58,074 bases of DNA, from NCBI GenBank assembly GCA_029244725.1, contig JAQWQJ010000128.1, positions 1 through 58,074 of the forward strand, in the 5' to 3' direction. A model generated the notes under the pieces. That model had not been told where the DNA came from and did not search any database. It was given only the letters and a program-made list of their open reading frames with translations. This stretch comes from Paracoccaceae bacterium. Lineage in GTDB: Bacteria; Pseudomonadota; Alphaproteobacteria; Rhodobacterales; Rhodobacteraceae. The translations under genes were made by a program, and so were the position numbers. Below, piece after piece: positions 53,404-58,074 of this stretch (its first letter is position 1; the number at the start of each line of letters is the position of its first letter).

Positions 53404-54410
53404 TTATAGCTTTCTACCGCGACGCCGGTTACGACCAATACGAACCCTAAGACCCTGAGAGTGTAGCTCGGTTTGCATTAGAACTGCAAAGCGTTGTTCC
53501 CATCCTGGCGTGTGAACAATTCGGTCAAAGCCACTTGTTGAAGTTCGCAGAAGTTCACTGCGTGGCCTCTTGGACAATTCCTCCCAGTTCTCATAGAGAA
53601 CATACAGAGCATTTCCATACTTAAGGTTCTCAAAGACAACTAAGTCCTCAGCAAATTTGGCCCCACATAATGATCGTCGCCACCAAGCCCTTTCAGATAT
53701 TCAGTTGGTTCAAATTGCTCGAACAATTCCAGTCGTTCGGTTATCACGTCTTCAGGAATGGCTCCCGAACCACCAGAAAATGCTCTAACTACTTCGTCTA
53801 GATCACCGGGCGGAAAAAGCTCCCAGCTTATCTCACTCGTGAATACAAACTCTGGGTTATTTGCAGACGCAACGCCTGAAACTCCAGTGTTTTCTTGAAG
53901 CAAGTTTAGTGCAAAAAGTAAGTCCTCCTCGAAGCTAGGACTTGCTATCTGGAATGCCTCATCAATTGAGAAAACGATTCCAAGATTTCCACTTCCAAGC
54001 CTTTCCTGAATAAGCACATTGATGGTAAATAAGTAAGGTAGGTACGCATCTCTTTCATAAACGTCTCTTGGTATCGCCGCTGTGGTCCAACCGTTTCGCG
54101 CTGCGTCACGATAAATCGGTATGTCTTGATAGAAATACTTTGTAATCTTGGGCAGATCTTTTCGGACAACACTCCAACCTTCGCTGTTCCTCTTTGAAGC
54201 AGTCCCAATTCCGGGGTCTGGTAAGACGTCCCATGATGTTCCGATTTCAATGGAACCTAAATCCAGCCCCAAATGAGAATATACTCCGCTCTCAAGTTCC
54301 CCCTCTGAAAGAGACTTACCGGCGATAATTTTTGCGTTATCGGAATCTAGCTTGGTTATCTCGGTTCGAACTTTTGCCGGAATTTTGCGAAAACTTTTCT
54401 TCCATTTCAT
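53404..54410 (-). pseudogene. Uncharacterised gene split by a -1 frame change
   Basis: From the ATG at 54410 (AAAGG about ten bases upstream) one frame runs 256 codons to a TAG at 53640-53642. A second frame, shifted by -1, runs on from around 53661 to a TAA at 53404-53406. It encodes a sensible protein end: AKFAEDLVVFENLKYGNALYV continues into YENWEELSKRPRSELL and FDRIVHTPGWEQRF. One extra G in the GGGG run at 53661-53664 would join them with a GAKF junction. The whole would be about 342 residues. I recall the NALYV...YENW...GW end from similar-size proteins of unknown function. No catalytic motif is visible. The gene lies between a terminator of rplW and GTAGGG-type repeats. Confidence 0.7.
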
Positions 54411-54489
54411 AATGAAAATGCCTTTCAGAAACATGCATAAGCATAAATAGTATTGATTAACTTCTCCTTAAAGTAGTGCCGCGCATTAC

Positions 54490-54522
54490 AAAAAACCCCC
54501 ACGCCTCACAGCGCAGGGGTTT
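54490..54522 (-). terminator. Rho-independent terminator of the rpsJ-rplW unit
   Basis: On the minus strand AAACCCC-TG-CGC pairs with GCG-TG-GGGGTTT (two wobble pairs) around a six-base loop and is followed by TTTTTG. It lies about 44 bases after rplW. Confidence 0.9.
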
Positions 54523-54537
54523 CTCAATTTCTAAACC

Positions 54538-54559
54538 GTAGGTCAGGCTTCAGCCCGAC
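54538..54559. repeat. Diverged GTAGGG-type palindromic unit
   Basis: GTAGGTCAGGCTTCAGCCCGAC is a shortened relative of the GTAGGGCGGGCTTCAGCCCGCC unit and lies between the rplW stop and its terminator. Confidence 0.5.
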
Positions 54560-54565
54560 TCACAA

Positions 54566-54862
54566 TCAAAGACCAGTGGTCACGTCGATTGTGTTGCCCT
54601 CTTCGAGAGTCACATAGGCTTTTTTCACGTCTTTACGACGGCCGAGGCCACCCTTGAAACGCTTTACTTTACCTTTGGTGATGGTTGTGTTAACCGCCTT
54701 CACCTTCACACCAAAGAGAGCCTCTACAGCGTCTTTGATCTGTGGTTTGTTGCTGTCGATAGCGACCTCAAAGACGACCGCACCGTTTTCCGACGCCATG
54801 GTCGTTTTCTCGGTGATGATCGGCTTGCGGATCACATCATACTGTTGTGCGTTGGCGCTCAT
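54566..54862 (-). CDS. rplW: 50S ribosomal protein L23
   Basis: L23 (98 residues) sits at the exit tunnel and docks trigger factor and [17 protein letters not shown] and [21 protein letters not shown] are diagnostic. It overlaps rplD by four bases. It ends its unit here; rplB is 5.7 kb away. Confidence 0.98.
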   Translation of the reverse strand: MSANAQQYDVIRKPIITEKTTMASENGAVVFEVAIDSNKPQIKDAVEALFGVKVKAVNTTITKGKVKRFKGGLGRRKDVKKAYVTLEEGNTIDVTTGL

Positions 54863-55476
54863 TTCAGGCGTGCCTCCAATGCTTCGACACCTGCTTTGGT
54901 GATCACGAGAGTGTCACGCTTGAGGATGTCATAGACGTTTGCGCCCATCGTTGGCAGGATATCCAAACCAGTGATGTTGCGAGCTGCCTGCGCGAAACCT
55001 TCGTTCACGTCAGAACCGTCGATGATGAGCGCGCGTTTCCAACCAAGTTTTGCAACCTGCTTAGCAAGAGCCGAAGTCTTACCTTCAGTCGCCACGGAAT
55101 CGATCACGACCAATTCGCCAGCTTTCGCTTTAGCGGACAGGGCATGCTTGAGTCCAAGCTTGCGGAACTTCTTGGTTAGGTCGTGGCCGTGCGAACGCAC
55201 TACTGGACCTTTGTAAACACCACCACCGCGGAAGATCGGTGCCGAGCGAGCGCCGTGGCGTGCGCCACCGGTGCCTTTTTGGCGATAGATCTTCTTGGTC
55301 GAGTAGTTCACTTCCGAGCGCGTCTTAACCTTGTGGGTGCCAGCTTGCGCGTTGTTACGCTGCCAACGGACCACACGGTGCAGAATGTCTGCGCGTGGCT
55401 CAAGACCGAACAGAGCCTCGTCGAGATCGACGGAACCGGCTTTGCCGCCGTCTAGGTTGATCACGTCAAGTTTCAT
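54859..55476 (-). CDS. rplD: 50S ribosomal protein L4
   Basis: L4 (205 residues) reaches into the exit tunnel; in enterobacteria it also represses the S10 operon. [28 protein letters not shown] is diagnostic. It overlaps rplC and rplW by four bases at each end, so the three are coupled. Confidence 0.98.
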   Translation of the reverse strand: MKLDVINLDGGKAGSVDLDEALFGLEPRADILHRVVRWQRNNAQAGTHKVKTRSEVNYSTKKIYRQKGTGGARHGARSAPIFRGGGVYKGPVVRSHGHDLTKKFRKLGLKHALSAKAKAGELVVIDSVATEGKTSALAKQVAKLGWKRALIIDGSDVNEGFAQAARNITGLDILPTMGANVYDILKRDTLVITKAGVEALEARLK

Positions 55477-56189
55477 GCTTCGCCTCCTTCTACAGGTGCT
55501 TCAGCTGCAACGTCTGCGGTTTTGATACCAGCAGGCAGTGGCAGATCAGCAGGGGCTGCTTTCTTCACGGCGTCTTTGATGGTGACCCATCCGCCTTTGG
55601 AACCAGGTACGGCGCCTTTGATGAACACGAGACCACGGTCTGCATCGGTACGAACAACTTGAAGGTTCTGAGTGGTGACTTTCGCCGCACCCATGTGACC
55701 TGCCATTTTCTTACCTTTGAAAACCTTGCCCGGATCCTGACACTGGCCAGTTGAACCGTGCGAACGGTGGCTGATCGAGACACCGTGTGTCGCGCGCAAA
55801 CCGCCGAAGTTGTGGCGTTTCATAGCACCGGCAAAACCTTTACCGATCGAAGTGCCCGATACGTCAACGAACTGGCCGTCGAGGTAGTGGGTTGCTGCAA
55901 TTTCTGCACCAACTTCAATCAGGTTTTCCTCAGCGACGCGGAATTCCACGATCTTACGCTTAGGTTCTACCTTGGCTGCGGCGAAATGGCCGCGCATAGC
56001 TTTCGAGGTGCGTTTTGCTTTAGCAGTGCCGGCACCAAGCTGAACAGCTGTGTAGCCATCCTTCTCGGCGGTGCGCTGTGCAACGACCTGTAGGCTGTCG
56101 AGTTGAAGAACGGTGACAGGGATCTGTTTTCCGTCTTCCATGAAAAGCCGGGTCATGCCGACTTTCTTCGCGATTACTCCAGAGCGCAT
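55473..56189 (-). CDS. rplC: 50S ribosomal protein L3
   Basis: L3 (238 residues) shapes the peptidyl-transferase entry. [20 protein letters not shown] and the [20 protein letters not shown] segment (with the residues methylated in other species) are diagnostic. The C-terminus has an Ala/Pro/Glu-rich tail of about 25 residues, common in Rhodobacterales. Confidence 0.98.
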   Translation of the reverse strand: MRSGVIAKKVGMTRLFMEDGKQIPVTVLQLDSLQVVAQRTAEKDGYTAVQLGAGTAKAKRTSKAMRGHFAAAKVEPKRKIVEFRVAEENLIEVGAEIAATHYLDGQFVDVSGTSIGKGFAGAMKRHNFGGLRATHGVSISHRSHGSTGQCQDPGKVFKGKKMAGHMGAAKVTTQNLQVVRTDADRGLVFIKGAVPGSKGGWVTIKDAVKKAAPADLPLPAGIKTADVAAEAPVEGGEA

Positions 56190-56202
56190 CTGTTTATGCC
56201 CC

Positions 56203-56511
56203 CTATACCTTGATCTCGACGTCCACGCCGGCCGCGAGGTCGAGCTTCATCAGCGCGTCCACGGTCTGCGGGGTCGGATCAACGATGTCGAGCATACGCT
56301 TGTGCGTACGGATCTCGAACTGATCGCGGGATTTCTTGTTTACGTGAGGACCACGGAGAACCGTGAACTTCTCGATTTTATTCGGAAGCGGGATCGGACC
56401 ACGAACAGTGGCGCCGGTGCGCTTGGCAGTGTTAACGATTTCCTGAGTGCTGGCGTCCAGAACGCGGTAATCGAATGCCTTGAGCCGAATACGGATATTT
56501 TGGCTTTGCAT
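56203..56511 (-). CDS. rpsJ: 30S ribosomal protein S10
   Basis: S10 (102 residues) lies on the 30S head and also works in antitermination as Nus[21 protein letters not shown] and [25 protein letters not shown] are diagnostic. AAGG lies about eight bases before the ATG. It is the first gene of its unit; tuf is 1.5 kb upstream, beyond an inserted gene. Confidence 0.98.
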   Translation of the reverse strand: MQSQNIRIRLKAFDYRVLDASTQEIVNTAKRTGATVRGPIPLPNKIEKFTVLRGPHVNKKSRDQFEIRTHKRMLDIVDPTPQTVDALMKLDLAAGVDVEIKV

Positions 56512-56584
56512 TACTACAGCCTTATATTGGCATCTAAGTTGAGAGGAAGATCAGCGACCACCGCAAACCCTCGTCGAACTCAAA

Positions 56585-56604
56585 CGGCGGGAATCACCCC
56601 GCCG
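56585..56604 (-). promoter_or_regulatory. Hairpin in the rpsJ leader
   Basis: A perfect 7-bp stem, CGGCGGG/CCCGCCG, with a six-base loop lies about 75 bases before rpsJ, and a small TCTC/GAGA stem lies close to the transcription start. These may serve as an autoregulation site; no match to the enterobacterial L4 leader was seen. Confidence 0.45.
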
Positions 56605-56630
56605 ATATCCTCTCGTAAGAGAACTCGTGC

Positions 56631-56659
56631 GATATAGAGGGGGATGGGGGGTGTGGCAA
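56631..56659 (-). promoter_or_regulatory. Predicted promoter of the rpsJ-rplW unit
   Basis: On the minus strand TTGCCA (56654-56659) and TATATC (56631-56636) are 17 bp apart, in the wider context CCCCCTTGC ... CTATATCGC shared with the rplB promoter. The leader is about 110 bases. Confidence 0.72.
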
Positions 56660-56732
56660 GGGGGAAAGTTAAGCCTTGCTGACCAAAAGCTTTTGCGCTT
56701 TCTTTCAATATTTTTTTGATGTTCATGGAAAA

Positions 56733-57749
56733 TTACTGAATTGCACCAACGTAAAGATTGCGGACGCTTAACTCTATCGGTCGTCCAGGGAAAGAAGGCG
56801 CAAATGGCGAAGGCTTCCCTTTTTCCGCATAGTCAGATCCAAATCCGCTAAAATTTGGTCCAAGTGCCCACAATATGTCTGCGTTAGGCCTTTGCGTATC
56901 AGGGTGGCACTGCAGTTTATAATCCGAAGCACAATTCGGCGGAATAACTGTTTGCGCTCCTTGGCGTTCCAAAATGATCTGATCATTGCAGCGCGCTACC
57001 AAATAGCCATCTTTTCCTTTGCTCCAATTGATTTGCAATGAGAACGTGCTCCATTTTCCGTAGTCTTCTTTCGTTATGCAGGTCGCTTGCTCGAAAGTTA
57101 CACCGCGAACGTTATCTAGAAGTATCTCGTAAACGTGATTTTTTATTCCTTTGATGCGCTTCCACTCAGCGATTAGGAGGCGAGACTTCGATGGGTACCA
57201 CCAATCCCCTTCATAGGGAAAATCCACCGGGATGAAAAATTCAAAGTAATATTCCATTTCCGAACCGACACTAACGTGCCTTGGGGCCTGGATTTGAGAC
57301 CTCATTCGGCCGCCATTGCAATCGCTTTCGCCCCGACCGTCGCCATAAAGAGTGTCGCTACATTGGCCAGACGCCAATCTAAAATTAACTACCCCTTCGT
57401 CAAAGCTGGGATCGCTACCATTCAGCCATACTTCTTTAAAAGTCATAGTTTGATCTGGCCGAACCACAATTCGCACAAAGTCAGTCTTGGATCGAATGGC
57501 TTCACACCAAATGGCTGCCGTTTCGTTAGTGAGTTGTGGAAGCGTAAGCTCTGCATCAATCGAAAATGAGTCGGCCGCTCCAATGGTCTTTCTTCCAAGC
57601 AAGCCATCAGCAGGACCTGGTCGGTATCCTTTTGCGGACAACTCGGTTTGAACACACTTTACTTGATCTGAGGCGAAAGCCGGTTGGATTATCAGAAATA
57701 CAAAGGATGCGGCCAAGCACAAAAGCCCAAACACTGACTTGATTGCCAA
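56733..57749 (-). CDS. Secreted protein with peptidoglycan-binding-like and polysaccharide lyase-like domains
   Basis: The 338-residue protein has a signal peptide (about 1-26, ending AFA). A short region (about 30-60: VQTELSAKGYRPGPADGLLG) resembles a peptidoglycan-binding repeat. The larger domain (about 95-335) has the look of a jelly-roll polysaccharide lyase of the heparin-lyase-like type, with EMEYYFEFFIPVDFPYEGDWW and an AEWK segment. There is no ATG before the signal peptide; the frame starts at a TTG with GGCGGGA a few bases upstream. It should act on cell-surface or environmental glycan. It lies alone between tuf and rpsJ. Confidence 0.7.
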   Translation of the reverse strand: MAIKSVFGLLCLAASFVFLIIQPAFASDQVKCVQTELSAKGYRPGPADGLLGRKTIGAADSFSIDAELTLPQLTNETAAIWCEAIRSKTDFVRIVVRPDQTMTFKEVWLNGSDPSFDEGVVNFRLASGQCSDTLYGDGRGESDCNGGRMRSQIQAPRHVSVGSEMEYYFEFFIPVDFPYEGDWWYPSKSRLLIAEWKRIKGIKNHVYEILLDNVRGVTFEQATCITKEDYGKWSTFSLQINWSKGKDGYLVARCNDQIILERQGAQTVIPPNCASDYKLQCHPDTQRPNADILWALGPNFSGFGSDYAEKGKPSPFAPSFPGRPIELSVRNLYVGAIQ

Positions 57750-57866
57750 TTTAGGTCCCGCCTACATCAAGTACGAATTTCTCTCGTGATCAGCGATCAC
57801 TATGGAAATTATGCAACTCGAGATCAAGTATTTCGTAGTAAAGCTATTATGAACTTTCGCTACAAC

Positions 57867-57923
57867 GTGGGTTAAAGGCCCACCCTACCTCGCGCCATGC
57901 CGTAGGGCGGTCTTCAGCCCGCC
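57867..57923. repeat. Two GTAGGG-type palindromic units between tuf and the lyase gene
   Basis: The unit at 57867-57888 (GTGGGTT...CCCACCCTAC) and the one at 57902-57923 (GTAGGGCGG...CCCGCC) lie head to head with a 13-bp spacer, just before the tuf terminator. They match the units in the rplW-rplB block. Confidence 0.7.
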
Positions 57924-57937
57924 ATTGCACTTTCCCA

Positions 57938-57970
57938 AAGCAAAAGGGCCGCTCGATTGAGCGGCCCTTT
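57938..57970 (-). terminator. Rho-independent terminator of tuf
   Basis: A perfect 12-bp stem (57943-57954 with 57959-57970) with a four-base loop is followed on the minus strand by TTTTGCTTT. It ends tuf transcription about 22 bases after its stop, so rpsJ is not fed from tuf. Confidence 0.92.
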
Positions 57971-57992
57971 CATAATTTCGATGTGGTCTAGA

Positions 57993-58074
57993 TCAAGCGT
58001 GGATCTGGGATACAACGCCTGAACCAACGGTACGGCCGCCTTCGCGGATCGCGAAGCGGAGGCCTTGCTCCATC
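57993..58074 (-). CDS. tuf: Elongation factor Tu, C-terminal fragment at window edge
   Basis: Only the last 26 codons are in the window. EQGLRFAIREGGRTVGSGVV is the conserved EF-Tu end in domain 3, with a stop at 57993-57995. EF-Tu brings aminoacyl-tRNA to the ribosome. The gene is followed by a terminator, not by rpsJ as in the common str-S10 layout. Confidence 0.95.
   Translation of the reverse strand, partial: MEQGLRFAIREGGRTVGSGVVSQIHA

Noticed and set aside
53240-53458. Plus-strand open frames in the repeat region
   Set aside because: They run across palindromic repeats and antisense to the end of the frameshifted gene, with Arg-rich random composition.
42774-54565. Reading the inserted blocks as a defence island
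   Set aside because: No nuclease, restriction, toxin-antitoxin, CRISPR or phage-related gene was recognised; contents are metabolic or unknown.

Overview
The window comes from a marine Rhodobacterales bacterium, most likely of the Roseobacter group. The evidence is the set of alphaproteobacterial protein types (AapJQMP/BztABCD amino-acid uptake, an ATP12-type chaperone, an EngB-MOSC-YidC block, Roseobacter-style Flp pilin-like peptides) and the order of the ribosomal genes. The genus cannot be fixed from the sequence alone. No rRNA or tRNA gene, CRISPR array, insertion sequence or prophage was seen.

Bases 1-1,800 hold the edge of a Tad/Flp pilus locus: two small pilin-like genes and a cpaB interrupted by an in-frame TAG. 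Bases 1,800-31,200 are mostly housekeeping and accessory genes. They include nadK, glyA, an esterase, phnA-lepA, a molybdate transporter (modABC), an MFS carrier, a DUF454 protein, ttcA, an EAL protein, and the run yidC-MOSC-yihA-argB. Next come a three-gene overlapping set (fatty acid hydroxylase-like, Fe-S protein, SixA-like), the divergent aapJQMP operon, an overlapping operon crcB-rluC-HAD-ATP12, rarA, and a membrane flavohaem oxidoreductase.

Bases 31,300-58,074 carry the tuf/S10/spc/alpha ribosomal region on the minus strand, but in pieces. Non-ribosomal blocks lie between tuf and rpsJ (one gene), rplW and rplB (seven genes), rplP and rpmC (five genes), and rpmD and rplO (one membrane protein and two candidate micro-proteins). 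Each ribosomal piece ends in a rho-independent hairpin. Each piece downstream of tuf is preceded by a TTG-N17-TATA promoter-like pair. The cluster therefore reads as four autonomous units: rpsJ-rplC-rplD-rplW; rplB-rpsS-rplV-rpsC-rplP; rpmC-rpsQ-rplN-rplX-rplE-rpsN-rpsH-rplF-rplR-rpsE-rpmD; and rplO-secY-adk-rpsM-rpsK-rpoA-rplQ.

The most notable observations are: this modular ribosomal architecture; a palindrome TTTCC-N4-GGAAA shared by glyA and aapJ, with the two aapJ copies 42 bp apart; a gene split by a -1 frame change in the rplW-rplB block; the nonsense codon in cpaB; candidate micro-proteins; and hairpins placed just after ribosomal stop codons. I did not find a clear new multi-gene defence or biosynthetic system. 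Family names rest on motif recognition, since no database search was possible.
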